A stretch of DNA of 64,000 nt from Euryodendron excelsum (GCA_033060915.1 CM065384.1:32514501-32578500); one strand, 5' to 3'. Positions 46,550 through 58,698 are shown, counted from the stretch's first letter. Numbers and translations are program-made. The notes: a model not told the origin generated them from the letters alone.

Positions 46550-48019
46550 ACTATTGTTGAGAAGTTAGGATGAAAATGCAATGCAATGCAATGGTGACCG
46601 ATGAACTGGGGTCGTTTATGGAACTTCCTGGAATTAAATAAGCAAGTTTGGGCCAGTTTTATATCAAAAAATAAGAGTCCTCTGGTGGTCCGGAACTTTG
46701 GGTGGGAGAACACGTTTAAAGTCGGTCTGCGTTGAAAGTTTCCTCGACAATTCCTTTTGTATTCTTTTACAGAAAAATAATTAATTAATACTTTTGTTTT
46801 TGCTCTTTAATTTGATGGTGAAGTTTCCTCAATCTTTTAAACTATGGGCAATGTAAAAATACAACGGCCACGGTTTACTCAGCTGTGGTTTTAAGTTTAA
46901 TTTCTCTTCTCATGATCGCTACGGAGCGCTTGCTTAAAAGTAATAGAATAGGGGTATAGCTTAGACTCTATAAACTGTCGTTATAGAGCTTTTTTTTGTT
47001 TGGCATTGAAGTGAGCTAAGGGCTTGCGAGCTGTCAATCCTACCATATATGAAATTTATTTAGTTTGTGTTGAATCGAAGGTTGGTATACCATATGACAA
47101 ATAAATAAATAAAAAGAAAAGAGTAAAAACGTTGTCCATAGGATGACTCATAACTAATGTTATACAAACATATACATATATATATATAATTAGTATAGCG
47201 TGACATGCGTTATTTACTAGAAAACACAAAAAGTTTGTCATTGTGCATTTTGTATTTGCAAAATTATCATTATTATATCATTTTATATTATATTTTTTTA
47301 ATAAAAATTATGTGTACTTAGTATTTTTCTTAAATACTAAATTTAAAAATGATTTTGCACGAAAATCGATATACTTAATTCCCATGCTTGAAAATTATTT
47401 GATACCAGTACCACCCCAATATTACCAATTTTTATTCTGAGTAATGGCATATAAACATAATTGTTGTACAAAATTTTCAAAAAAATGGCTTTAGCTGTTT
47501 GCAGTCTCTTCTTTTCAAGTTAAGCTACTCACTATTTTATTTATAATTTAAAAATATTACTGCTCCACCATTCTAAATAAAAAGTCGGTAAAGATAAAAA
47601 TTTTCCTAATTCAACTTGCCTAGTGCCCCAAACTGAAACTTGCTTACTATCCTTCTATATATATATATATATATATCACACTTTCACCCATATGTTACGG
47701 CAATTTTAACTTGAAAATATAATCATATTATGACCATGACTTTCTAACTTCTTTAAGAGGACAACCTACGAGAAGGGGCTTAACATGTATACAAGTCAAG
47801 CAAACCAACATGACGTACTGGTCGGGTTGTCATATATGTATCTATATATCTCTCTATATATATACGTACTTCTTGTGGAATTCTGTGTTACCGCTTGATC
47901 ATATTTGTACTCTGATAAAGTACAACCCCTCAATCCGAGTTAATCATACTCTTTTCATGTGAATTGCAAAGGAGTCCCCTCCGTCGTCTTTGAAGTAGAC
48001 TCACGAGACCAGCTGAAGA
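46550..48019. other. AT-rich intergenic DNA upstream of the EF-hand gene
   Basis: Presumed promoter side of the gene. Contains TA microsatellites (about 47167-47190 and 47656-47678) and no coding signal. Confidence 0.5.
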
Positions 48020-48027
48020 TAATTTAT

Positions 48028-48409
48028 AATGGCAATTATATTACACTTTACGCCTATATATTATCAAAAATCACATATCTTTTTATTGTTTAAAAGCAAA
48101 AACATATTTTTTGGTGGTTTGGACTTACTGGTTGATTGGACAAGATCGTCACATATTAGATAAAATGCCCTTACAGGTCAACTTTTATTTTGGTATAAAA
48201 GAATAAAATTATCTTTTTAGAGTCAATTTTTTTAGATAAAATTATGAAAATGCCCTTCTAAACCTCACAATTAAGTTTAAGAGTTTCTTTTTTTTTTTTT
48301 AATCATGTTGTAATAAAATCTAAATTATAAGAAAATTATGTGTTCACTTTTAATGTATAAAAGATTAAGTAATTTTCCTTGAAACCACCGAATAAAGTGT
48401 GATTATCGC
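48028..48409. mobile_element. Probable MITE, 382 bp
   Basis: Ends GGCAATTATATTACACTTTA and, inverted, GCGATAATCACACTTTATT; the 8-bp TAATTTAT flanks both sides (48020-48027 and 48410-48417). Interior AT-rich, no coding. A similar end (TATGTTCACTTTTAAAAGATAAG) is at about 60580-60610. Termini match imperfectly, so confidence is moderate. Confidence 0.5.
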
Positions 48410-48815
48410 TAATTTATTTTTCTTCATGGTTATATCAGAGTTCATGGTTTGATTCCCCTAAGCTCCAAAAACCCACTCCAAATTTGTCCACTAATTTTTT
48501 TTATGATCTCTAAATATCTCACCATGTCCTCTTATGTCTTTCGCAATATGATTGATCATTGAAGCATTCAAAACACTAACGCTCATCTACATTACTCCCA
48601 CTCATCAAAACTTTTAAAACTCTTTATTATAATCAAATTTCTCAAAATTTGTGGTGTACGCGTGAAAATATATTTATTTCTTGCCATCTCTTTCGGTGTT
48701 GTTGACAATGAAGACAGGGAATATATATATGTATATATATATATGCATATGTATATATCCGTAAGACCCTACATTCAAGTTTTTCCACAAAGTTTAATGT
48801 GTGGTTTTTTCTGCA

Positions 48816-48890
48816 GTTTGTTTCTGGTTCATTTGGTGATCGAGCAGTAAATTTTTATGATCTGCCCCAAGCTTTGGTGAGCTGTTCTGG
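48816..48890 (+). pseudogene. Possible orphan terminal exon
   Basis: A pyrimidine-rich stretch and TTCTGCAG acceptor precede a frame reading FVSGSFGDRAVNFYDLPQAL then VSCSG and a TGA at about 48888. Acceptor, frame and codon use look exonic and the string has a WD40-like flavour, but no upstream exon is recognisable, so it may be a captured or stranded fragment. I cannot assign a gene. Confidence 0.25.
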
Positions 48891-49813
48891 CTGAATGTAA
48901 AGAGAATCTGAATTCTTGAGTATTAGTGTGATGCATGTCAAAGGCAATTTAATAATAAAGTTAGACTAGAGAGGATCACTGTACAAATTTTTTTGCTAGG
49001 GTTTAGTTATGCATAATTTGGAGGTGAAGATTGTCTTCTTTTACGTCCATAATTGTGGTTCCCATAGTGTCTGTAGATGATTGGTAGGAGAATGAGTGTT
49101 TTCTCACGTGACTACTCATCATTAGGCAGTCAAGTCTTTGACGGGGTAATTGTGGGAGTGGTTGTTTCCTACACGTAATGTCTTTTGAGACACCTGTCAG
49201 ACTGATATTGGCGTGTAACATGAAGAAATGGTTAACCCACTATATGTCCTATCTTCTTAGCAGTACACAGCCGGGCTCAGTGTCAATAGTAGTTCCCACA
49301 GACCCGTCGAGAGGATATAGTCGGCATGTATCTGCTCAAAATGCTTGGTCAGACTGGTCGATTCCAATGTATTCAACCTCTTCTTGTTCAGTATTGTTCA
49401 GTATTGTCAGGATGCTCCATTGTGTAAGGTCTTTCTGGTAAACTTCTCATTAGATCTTTATCAGTACTCGCCTAATCAGTTCCATCATATGGTTAATCAG
49501 TTCCATCATATGGTTTTAGTCAGATTGACTTAATGATTTCCTATTACAGAAGCTTTTGATTTTCTATAGCGGGCGGTGCCTACTCGTTGGAGCTCTTGGC
49601 TTCTATCAATTGTTTGAAAGCGTTTCTGCTTTCTATCTTCATGGAATTTTAGTGTATATCCACACGGATTAGACACGGCTAGGCCGACAAAATTTATAGA
49701 TTTATTCACCTGAAAATTCATTCTAGGTGATGTTATGGTTTGCTTCCGTGTATCTTCCAAATAGAAAAAAAATAAAAAAAATTCAAAGCTATTATATAAA
49801 TTATTTTGTCAAT
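48891..49813. other. Intergenic DNA, no gene recognised
   Basis: Higher GC than its surroundings between 49000 and 49450, but frames on both strands are short and unrecognised. A 21-bp exact tandem duplication (AATCAGTTCCATCATATGGTT) lies at 49477-49516. Confidence 0.4.
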
Positions 49814-49822
49814 GTTTTAATT

Positions 49823-50352
49823 ATAGCTGCCAAAATAAGAAGCGGACGTAGGAGACATTAGGAAAAACGGAAGCGGAAAGCGAGGTCAAAAAATATAAAA
49901 AGAAACGGGAAACGAGAAACGATTGAGAAATTTAATAGGAAATTTTTTCGAAACTCAAATGAAACTTTTAAGAAACTTAGTGGAGACCTTTAGGAAACTT
50001 AATAGAAACCTTGGGGAAACTTAGTAGAGTCATTTGGAAAACTTAGTGGAAACTTATGCAATAATTTCATAGATACTTAGTTAGAATTTAAGGGAAAAAA
50101 TGTATAAAAATTAACAATTTAAGTTTCTGAAACGTTTTTCAAGAGTTTCTCAAACGTTTCCCAAGAGTTTTCGTTGAGTATCCAAAGAATTTTTTATAAA
50201 TTTTCAAAGAGTTTTCTCGGCGTTTCCAAAACGTTTTCCCGATGTTTCCGAAACGTTTTCTCAAATTTTTTAAAAAAGTTTCGTCGCCGTCCCGGAAATG
50301 TGTTTCCGGAGAAACACGTTTCTGCCCCCAAATAGGTTTCCGTGTAACTATG
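49823..50352. mobile_element. Inverted-symmetric MITE rich in GAAAC/GTTTC, 530 bp
   Basis: The left half is built of GAAACTTA- and GGAAACTT-like units and the right half of their inverse (GTTTCCAAAACGTTTTC), so the whole folds on itself. GTTTTAATT is repeated exactly at both ends (49814-49822 and 50353-50361). Termini ATAGCTGCC and, inverted, CATAGTTACACGG. The 8-9-bp duplication allows hAT or Mutator-like; superfamily unresolved. Confidence 0.65.
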
Positions 50353-50361
50353 GTTTTAATT

Positions 50362-52893
50362 TCTACAGAAAAGATATTTTGACCATTAAAAGATATAAGT
50401 TTAACTAATTAATGAGAGGAGAAAATCTAATAACTCTGGTCTTTAGATTTTAGGAAATAATTTTCTTAACACATTTTTTTTGCAGCAAAGATGAAATATG
50501 AGGGCTAATTTGCCTTTTTATTTGTTAAGCCTGATTTTCAATGTACTTAATTTTTTTAATTGTTTTTCCTTATAAAATTATGTATTCGTTATCTTGTTAT
50601 AGACCTTATATTTGGTAGAAAAATTAAATCACAGAGAGGCGGCAAAGGAAACATGAACTTAGATGTATTTACAAGTTGCTTTCAGAATCCTGGTATCTAT
50701 TTTTTGTTTTTTTAAATTTCCCCAAATAATGAAAAGCAGAATAGTCCTCTAAATAAAATATGGATTCTGCTGCATTGTTGCAATCTCCAAACACTTATAC
50801 CCACTGTATGAAAAAGTCAGACCAAATTATTTGGAGATTCAATGTTTTAAGTGTTTGCAATCTCTAAGCACTATATGTTTTATGTAGGTATTCCCTTAAT
50901 TTAAACCATTCCCGTTGAAGATGTGCTCTCCGGGGTATTGATGTACTTCACACACCAAGCCACATAGTAAGTCCTCGTGAGTCGTGGGTATCATTAACAT
51001 TTGGACGTGTATAAGTCCTAGTAAGAGAGAATGAAAGAAAATTTAGTTTTTTTCCCTTGTTTAATTTTATAAAGAAAATGAAAAGAAGGTGAAAAGAAAA
51101 TAATTTCCCTGATGAGCCGCATGTCTTAAAAAATTTCCCTTCTTTTTTATTTTTTTTAATTTATTTATAAAGTTCCAAACAGGTTTTGTGTTTGTTTTGA
51201 GTGGTTGGGGGACCGGTTATATGTCACTACAAAATTTTAGGCATGTAGAACATGGCCATGGAACTAAACCTCTCTAGCTTGGAATTGCAACGAAGCTCAC
51301 TAGACATGTTCCATACGGCGAGCTTTATTTTTGATGGTTGGTTGGTTGAATGCAGTTCATTAGCTTTATTCTAATGGGAATGATTCACCATATTTGTGTG
51401 AGATGGAGCAAAGCTGATGATGAGGTGTTTAAATTCGAATAGCACTAAATAATTTCTCCCTTCCCATTGCCCGTTCTAATGATTCTTTAATTCGTGTCTT
51501 TTTCTAACTTAAATGAAGGCAAGACTAGACCAGTCTTCTTCTTCTCTTTTAAAATTAAAACCAACCAATTCTACAGAGTTTAGTAGGTTATTTAGCACCG
51601 TCAACTTCAAGGGGTTGGGTTAATGGTTAAACCTTAAGATTTGAAAGTATACTCCTTTTAAGATTTTAGATTCAAAACTTTTTATATGCTATTAATTTTT
51701 TAAGGTCATCCAAAACTTTTAGCTCAGTAATTATTCAATTTATGTGGGATAAATAAACTTCACAGACCCTGCGTGCGTAAGTTGACCAGAACATACCGTC
51801 ATTAAAATAAAATAAAAAGTTAGCACATCTAATAATTAATTAACATCTATCTTATAGCAAGTCATGTCGGACATAAGCATATGAACCTAAAATCTTGATC
51901 ACGATCAAGTTCCTACAAACTTTCTACTGAGACAACGCAAGGTTTCTTCTTCTTTTATTTTTATTTTTTTACTTTAAAGTCTTTTATCCTATAAAGTGAA
52001 CCTGTAAATACTGTTAAAACAATACCCAAGCTAATAAGAAGTATCGAACAAATTCTCCGTAGTACTAGAAATTGAATGTTCATAAGAAGGAACCCAGAAA
52101 GAAAGAAAAAAAAAAATGTGTTCAATCACATAGCTTTAGAAAGTGGCAAACCCTTGATTTTGTTAAGGGAAACCGAGGTAATTTTTTAAAATTTTGAACG
52201 ATGAAGGTAAAATTTCTTAAGCTTGAGAACGAGTCAATACATAATATTGTATATTAAATACCCAATATTCAGTACAACTTGTAAGGCCCCTATCTATATG
52301 TATTCAGTACAAGGCGACTGTTAATACAATAAAGGGTGAATTACAATCATCACCTTTAAGGTTTAGGTTTAATAGATACAGTACTCTTCACCTTTCAGAA
52401 ATTATATTTACTTCCCTTGTTAAAATTTATCTCCCTAATAGCATTAGGGCTTCAAGTGAAATTATGCTCATGCCCATTATAAAAGTCTGTCAACGTTTAA
52501 TAAATAATACTCATTTATTAGGTCATATAAAAAAACTTCTTTACCCTTCTCTCTCATCCAAATACAACCGTCCACTCCCATCCCCCACATAACCTCCAAT
52601 CTGGCCACCAATCCTTACGCCCACCACTGCCCCACCTCTTTTGTCATCCCACCATTGCACAACCTACCACCACCGTACCCTTCTTTCTTCCCTTTCGTCT
52701 TGGCACTGCCATCTAGATACCGACCACCAAAACTATACCCATCACCGCCAACAGCAAATACCCAAACCTACCACCATCATCTAATAGCCAGTCTTTCAAT
52801 CGACCCACGGCATTGCATTGACCAAAAACAACCACCAACAACCCACAAAAGTAGATCCATCACGGACCCAATTTAGCTGCCATTGACCGAAGT

Positions 52894-52930
<37 letters not shown>

Positions 52931-53091
52931 AGAGTAATTTGGAAAAGGAGATGAAGATAAGTTTAGGGGTTAATTCAATTCGTTGATGGTCATATCAAGG
53001 GACAGAAAAGGGAAACCAAGGAGGAAGGGAAGGAAGGAAGGGAAGAGAGGGGAGGAGACGGTAGCGGACCTGGTAGGATGTGCGTGGATGT
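50362..53091. other. AT-rich intergenic DNA, no gene recognised
   Basis: Nothing coding. Noted: a dispersed-repeat remnant at 52140-52260, a possible MITE end at about 52335 (GGGTGAATTACAATCATCACC), a CCA-rich stretch at 52560-52870 resembling 59760-60240, and a GA microsatellite (52894-52927). Confidence 0.45.
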
Positions 53092-53181
53092 GTGACGAGT
53101 AATGTTTTGAAATTCAGACCTTTAGCAAATTAGAAAAGACATGAGGTTATTGTTATTGGTTTAACCGATCGGATCAACAAT

Positions 53182-54114
53182 TGATGGGGACCGATCAAGA
53201 CCCCCAACGACTGAGTAAACAATGGCCGACCACGAATAAAAAGACCATGGCCGATCACTACCATGGCCGACCACGACTGAGCAGACAATGGCTGACCACG
53301 ATTGAGCAAACAATGGCCGACCACAACCATGGCCGACCATAAATGAGCAAACAATGGCCGACCACAACTATGGCCGACCACGAATAAGAAGACCATGGTC
53401 GATCACGACCATGGCCGACCACGACTGAGCAGACCATGGCCAACCACGAATGAGAAGACCATGGCCGGTCACGACCGAGCAGACCATGGCCAAGCAAGAC
53501 CATGGTTGATCACGGCCGAGCAGACCATAGTTGAGCAAGACTTGCCGAGCATAACCATGCTAAGCACGAGCAAGCACGACCATGCCGAGCATGACCGAGC
53601 TGGCCATACCCCGAGCAGACCTTGTGGGATGGTGCCGATCATTCCCGCTCACCTGCTACACTAGTGGGCACTGATAACCCAATCATGATAGCGTGCTCCT
53701 AACTCCAGGACCTCGCGTGTAGTAGGAGGTAGTCACCTTCTCCATTTTGACATGCGTCTAAGGAAGCGCCACGTGTGGGGTTGGACAACCACTCCCCCCC
53801 ACTATCCTGCCACTGCTCTGACCCTCCAACTAGAGGCCGCCACGTGGAGAGACAACCATCTCCTACTATCTCTGTATATGCAACGCCTTCCTAAGGCTAC
53901 TAAGGGATGAACCCATATAAAAGAGAAACTCATCTTCTCCAAGAAAGTACGCAAACAAAAATCCTAACTAAAACTCTGTTGAAATATATCCAGAAACCTA
54001 ACTTTACCATCAGAGGGTCCTTGGCAGGCACCACACCGGTGTCCCTCACCCTTTTGCAAGAGAGCAGCTCGCCGCCGGCCTAGAGACCGACCCTACCAGT
54101 TTACTGCATCATCA
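53182..54114 (+). repeat. Element D 5' LTR
   Basis: U3 (53220-53620) is a degenerate minisatellite of ATGGCCGACCACGA and GAGCAGACC blocks. TATAAAAG at 53916-53923 marks the core promoter. Confidence 0.88.
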
Positions 54115-54151
54115 GTTGGCGCCATCTGTGAGAACGATTGTTTCCATTTTC

Positions 54152-55146
54152 ATGGTCGTAACCAGATCCGGCACTTTATACCTACCCCCACCGATGGATG
54201 ACCAAAATACGAACAGAGTCACAGCCCTTGAAACCCAACTGGCCGATGTGATGGCCAATATGCAAACGCTGATCACCCAAAATAGAGAGTTGCTTCAACA
54301 ACTCCCTATTGCCTCAAGAGGAGGCCAACCACCTAACAGCCCCGAAACGGTGAAGCCCAACCGGAGGAAGCACAGATTCAAGCCCCAAGTTCGCACCTGC
54401 AACATCACCCCTAACACACCAAGGTTGGAGAAAGAATGAACAACCCTCCAACTCGGGATGAGCGTTTCAGAGCCCTCCAAGCCCAGATGACCAGAGTCAT
54501 GGAGGCAGTGAAGACCAGGACTTCCAACACTGTTAAAGAATTAGTGAACAGAACCGATTCTCCTTTCACTCAGGCAGTGATACGAGTCCCCCTACCACCC
54601 AAGTTCAAGATGCCAACTGTAGATATGTTCGATGGGACTAAGGACCCATTGGATCATCTGGAAACCTACAAAGCCTTGATGCAGCTACAGGCAGTCCTAG
54701 ACGAGTTCATGTGCAGAGTCTTCCCAATCACTCTCAAAGGAGCAGCTAGAGTATGTTTCAACTGGATTCAACCCTCCACTGTTAGCTTATTCGTTCAGCA
54801 TGGCAAGCTGTTCGTCGGACACTACATTGGAGTCCAAAAGCAAAGGAAACCAGCCATCAGCCTCCTTAACGTGAAGCAGGAGAAAGATGAAACCCTTCGC
54901 GAGTTCGTCACCAGGTTTAACCTAGAAACCCTTGAAGTAGATGATGTTGATGACAAGGTCGAAGTCACCACTTTTATGAGCGGGATTAGGACCCACAAGT
55001 TCATGTTTTCGCTGGCAAAGGAGCCTCCTAAGACTATGACAGATCTTATGATTAGAGCCCAAAAGCATATGAACGCAGAAGACATGATGAACGCGCGAAG
55101 GGAGCGTGATGAAGGGACTTCACCAGAAAGGAAACCTATAGACTGA
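54152..55146 (+). pseudogene. Element D gag in two overlapping frames
   Basis: Frame 1 (54152-54439) starts MVVTRSGTLYLPPP and has a coiled-coil stretch (VTALETQLADVMANMQTLI). It ends at TGA 54437-54439, which overlaps the ATG of frame 2 at 54436 (ATGA, a shift of minus one). Frame 2 (54436-55146, 236 aa) begins with FRALQAQMTRVMEAV, then PLPPKFKMPTVDMFDGTKDP and the full Retrotrans_gag core to about residue 230; no CCHC zinc knuckle follows. Gag forms the particle and packages RNA. In relatives gag is usually one ORF, so the overlap is either a frameshift mutation or a translational coupling; the otherwise open frames make both possible. Confidence 0.75.
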
Positions 55147-55393
55147 AGGGCTTGAGCACCCACCCAGCATGCTAAGCATCTAAGGAAGTATTATACGTAA
55201 GTGATTTCTTTTTATTTGAATGTACAACAATTGTAAAAAGTGAGCACTTGATATCATACAGAAGTTTGTCTACATTTATCCTAACTTGCTTCTACAATTG
55301 CAAGTTCATCTACAACTTTGAGTTTGCCTATAATTCTCTTTGTTTGCAAACTCTCTAACATCTTCCTTGCAAGGGCATCAACCAAAATAATAA
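55147..55393. other. Element D internal non-coding
   Basis: No pol sequence follows gag. Nothing recognised before the tandem array. Confidence 0.5.
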
Positions 55394-55785
55394 GAAAGCG
55401 ACAAAAGCCCTGCTCAGGCCCAGGTCGAGCAGGCAGAGGCTTTATGCCCATTCGACATGTGAAAGCGACAAAAACCCTGCCCAGGCCCAGGCCGAGCAGG
55501 CAGAGGCTTTATGCCCATTCGACATGTGAAAGCGACAAAAGCCCTGCCCAGGCCTAGGCCCAGGCCGAGCAGGCAGAGGCTTTATGCCCATTCGACATGT
55601 GAAAGCGACAAAAGCCCTACCCAGGCTCATGCCGAACAGGCAGAGGCTTTATGCCCATTCGACATGTGAAAGCGACAAAAGCCCTGCCCAGGCCCAAGCT
55701 GAGCAGGCAGAGGCTTTATGCCCATTCGACATATGGAAGCGACAAAAGCCCTGCCCGGCCCAGGCCGAGCAGGCAGAGGCTTTAA
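55394..55785. repeat. 67-bp tandem array in element D, six units
   Basis: Units start GAAAGCGACAAAAGCCCTG at 55394, 55461, 55528, 55601, 55668 and 55735. One unit has 6 extra bases. High identity points to recent expansion. Short frames in the array are repeat artefacts. Confidence 0.92.
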
Positions 55786-56144
55786 GCTCAATTTAAAAAC
55801 TCAAGCAACAAAAATTCCTGACCAGAGCATCCACTCTAGCTCTGCCAACCATGGCCAATCGACTAGAGTATCCGTGCTGATTATCTACACGCATTTTTGC
55901 TTACTACCTACACTGGCCAAATTTCAAAACCGACCAGATAAGAGTTTGTTAAACTATCGGTCTATCTACTAATAAGAGTTCGTTTATTCTTAGAAGTCAG
56001 CAAAAACTATAGCATCGGAGGCAAAAAAGGCCTTTCCATTCATGAAAGTTGGATTACAATACATTCCACCTTTACGAAGAAACACTCGCCATTCTAGAAA
56101 TTTCCCTGACCACACTTAGGGTACTCAGAGGAATTGGGGACAAC

Positions 56145-57133
56145 TGATGGGGACCGATCAGGACCCCCAACGACTGAGCAAACAATGGCCGACCACAACC
56201 ATGGCCGATCACAAATGAGCAAACAATGGCTGACCACAAATAAGAAGACCATGGCCGATCACAACCATGGCCGACCACGACTGAGCAGACAATGGCCGAC
56301 CACGACTGAGCAAACAATGGCTGACCACAACCATGGCCGACCACAAATGAGCAAACAATGGCCGACCACGACCATGGCTGACCACGAATAAAAAGACCAT
56401 GGCCGATCACGAACATGGCCGGCCACGAGTGAGCAGACCATGGCCGACCACGAATGAGAAGACCATGGCCGGTCACAACCATGGTCGACCACGACCGAGT
56501 AGACCATGGCCGAGCAAGACCATGGCCGATCATAGCCGAGCAGACCATAGTTGAGCAAGACCTGCCGAGCACGACCATGCCGAGCACGACCAAGTACGAC
56601 CATGCCAAGCATGACCAAGCTAGTTATACCCCGAGCAAACCTTGTGGGACGGTGCCGATCATTCCCGCTCACCTGCCACGCTAGTCGGCACTGATAACCC
56701 AATCATGATAGCGTGCTCCCAACTCCAGGACCTCACGTGTAGCAGGAGGTAGTCACTTTCTCCACTCTGACATGCGTCTAAGGGAGCGTCACGTGTGGGG
56801 TTGGACAACCACTCCCCCCACTATCCTGCCACCGCTCTGACCCTCCAACTAGAGGCCGTCACGTGGAGAGACAACCATCTCCTACTATCTCTATATATGC
56901 AACGCCCTCCTAGGGCTACTGGGGGATGGACCCATATAAAAGGAAAACTCATCTTCTCCAAGAAGGTACGCAAACAAAAACCCTAACTAAAACTCTGTTG
57001 AAATATATCTAGAAACCTAACTTTACCATCGGAGGATCCTTAGAAGACACTACACCGGTGTCCCTCACCCTTTTGCAAGAGAGCAGCTCGCCGCCGGCAT
57101 GAAGACCGACCCAACCAGTTTACTGCATCATCA
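56145..57133 (+). repeat. Element D 3' LTR
   Basis: Matches the 5' LTR closely; it is 56 bp longer, mainly in the U3 minisatellite (56185-56640). TATAAAAG at 56935-56942. Confidence 0.88.
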
Positions 57134-57138
57134 ACAAT

Positions 57139-57785
57139 TATCGAACCGTAACGTTATAAATATATTAAAAATTATAATTAATAAAAAATATAGGTATGAA
57201 AATTAAAAAATAAACTAAAACTATAAAATTCCTTAGATTTATTAAAATTTTATTTTTAAAATAATAAAATAATCATTAATACACAAAAGTTACATTAAGA
57301 AATGACATATAGTAATTTAAAACTAATAATCTCAATATAATATTCAAGGGTGCTTTGATTGAATCACAAACAACTTCTCAGTTATTAGAATTATGCACAG
57401 CAGCACAAGAAAGGTGACCTCATTGATTACCAAGAAATAATGGGGTGACCTCATTTAATTGGAAAAGGGTCAGGTTGAATATAGTACTTGCCCCTTTGCG
57501 CCTACGAATTCCCAACTTGCAAGCAGAAGGGAAAAAATAAAATATGCTAGCTAATGATGTGATACCCACAGAGCCACGACCAAAACCAATGTTTCTTGTC
57601 AACATTGCAACGGGTATTTTTTTAGGGGCTACCAAACACACTCTGCATAGAGAGAAGTGAGCAACGATGGTCCTCTCTCTCTTTCTCTGCTCTTAACACT
57701 AACATTAGCAGTGAAAGGGGTATGGTAGCAAAGAAGAGTTGGCGATACAGTCACAGTACTTGTCACAGCTTCAGAACTAAGGTCT

Positions 57786-57833
<48 letters not shown>

Positions 57834-58141
57834 TCTTTCCAGATCTGTGCTTTTTTGGGTTTGATGCAGTGTATCTGGAGGTTGGAAAGTGGAGAGCATG
57901 GGGGAGGCTTCGAATCGTCAAAGAGGAGTTGAAATTGTGAAACAGATCTGAGACCCCAAAAAAAATTTGGCCCCATTTTAACGTTGTTGTTGAACCGGCC
58001 GATCCTATTAGCCCATGACCGGTTTGAACGGTTCGCCGGTTCTATCGCAAACTTTTTCGGTTTTTGAAATCTGGGACGATTTTGAGCTTGTCCGGTTTTG
58101 TAGGTTCAACCGGTCAGTCCGGTCTAATTTTGAAAACATTG
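57139..58141. other. hAT-like element, right part, no gene
   Basis: AT-rich start, CT microsatellite at 57788-57837, then GGTTCAACCGGTCAGTCCGG-type subterminal sequence. Frames are short and unrecognised. Confidence 0.45.
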
Positions 58142-58172
58142 GTGACAAGAGTGAGAGAGTAAGTGGTGCAGC

Positions 58173-58698
58173 TAGGGCTGGCCATGGCTGGTTGGACTTA
58201 ACTTATATAATAATACTTTAGATAGTGGTCCAAGCCCGGCCCGGCTTGGCCCGGCCTGATGTGGGCCTCCATTTTGTTGCCTAAGCTTATCTAGAAAATA
58301 AAAATAAAATTTCAAACCCGCCCACTGGCTAAATGAAAATACATATTTATTTATTTTTTATCAATGTAAGTGAGTATATATACTTATTTATTTTTTAAAC
58401 TAAATAAAAATATTCAGGTCAAGCCGGATTTTAAAATATAAATATAAGTGAGTATATATTTTGGGTTTATATATATGTAAGTGAGTATATACATATATTT
58501 ATTTATTTTTTAAACTAAATAAAAATATCAGGTTGGGCCGGACTTTGAAATATAATCTCAAGTTCTGCCCGAAAATTAATTGGGCCTAAAAAATTAGCCT
58601 AGCCCGATCTCACGGGCTTAAATTCTAATTACAATCCCTTAAAAATTTAGGCCGAACTGGGCGGGCTTGTCGGGTCAATGGGCCAATAGCCATCCCTA
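58173..58698. mobile_element. hAT MITE, 526 bp
   Basis: Terminal inverted repeats TAGGGCTGGCCAT and, from the other end, TAGGGATGGCTAT. A perfect 8-bp duplication GGTGCAGC lies at 58165-58172 and 58699-58706. GGGCC-rich ends and AT-rich centre with internal GTAAGTGAGTATATA repeats; no transposase. It stands 31 bp from the right end of the hAT-like element. Confidence 0.82.

Larger units (their letters stand above)
53182..57133 (+). mobile_element. Element D: gag-only LTR retrotransposon (TR-GAG type)
   Basis: LTRs of 933 bp and 989 bp, both TGATGGGGACCGATCA to TGCATCATCA, flanked by exact TSD ACAAT (53177-53181 and 57134-57138). Primer site TTGGCGCCATCTGTGAGAA at 54116. The internal 2.03 kb encodes only gag, followed by a 67-bp tandem array and a short purine run before the 3' LTR. 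No protease, RT or integrase, so it needs a partner Tat element for movement. The sequence is less decayed than element A. Confidence 0.85.
53100..58141. mobile_element. hAT-like non-autonomous element interrupted by element D
   Basis: Ends TAATGTTTTGAAATTCAGACC and, inverted, CAATGTTTTCAAAATTAGACC; flanked by GTGACGAG (53092-53099) and GTGACAAG (58142-58149), an 8-bp duplication with one mismatch, as for hAT elements. Subterminal GGTTTAACCGATCGG/ACCGGTTGAACC-type motifs occur on both sides. Removing element D leaves about 1085 bp without transposase. It contains a CT microsatellite (57788-57837). Confidence 0.5.

Noticed and set aside
46384..46713. N-terminal extension of the EF-hand protein to 313 residues
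   Set aside because: The upstream frame runs through the CT repeat and TATA region, is not protein-like, and the inner ATG gives the usual length for this family.
52330..52590. MITE starting GGGTGAATTACAATCATCACC
   Set aside because: The left end looks like the 48028 family, but no matching right end or duplication was found, so it is only mentioned as a possible remnant.
53130..53664. Repetitive frames with HDRADHG- or VGHGCGRPL-type repeats (also 56072-56702)
   Set aside because: Translations of the element D U3 minisatellite, in several frames on both strands, ending at random places.
55318..55972. Cys/Pro/Ala-rich frames in the 67-bp array
   Set aside because: 67 is not a multiple of three, so each frame is read through shifting units; repeat artefact.
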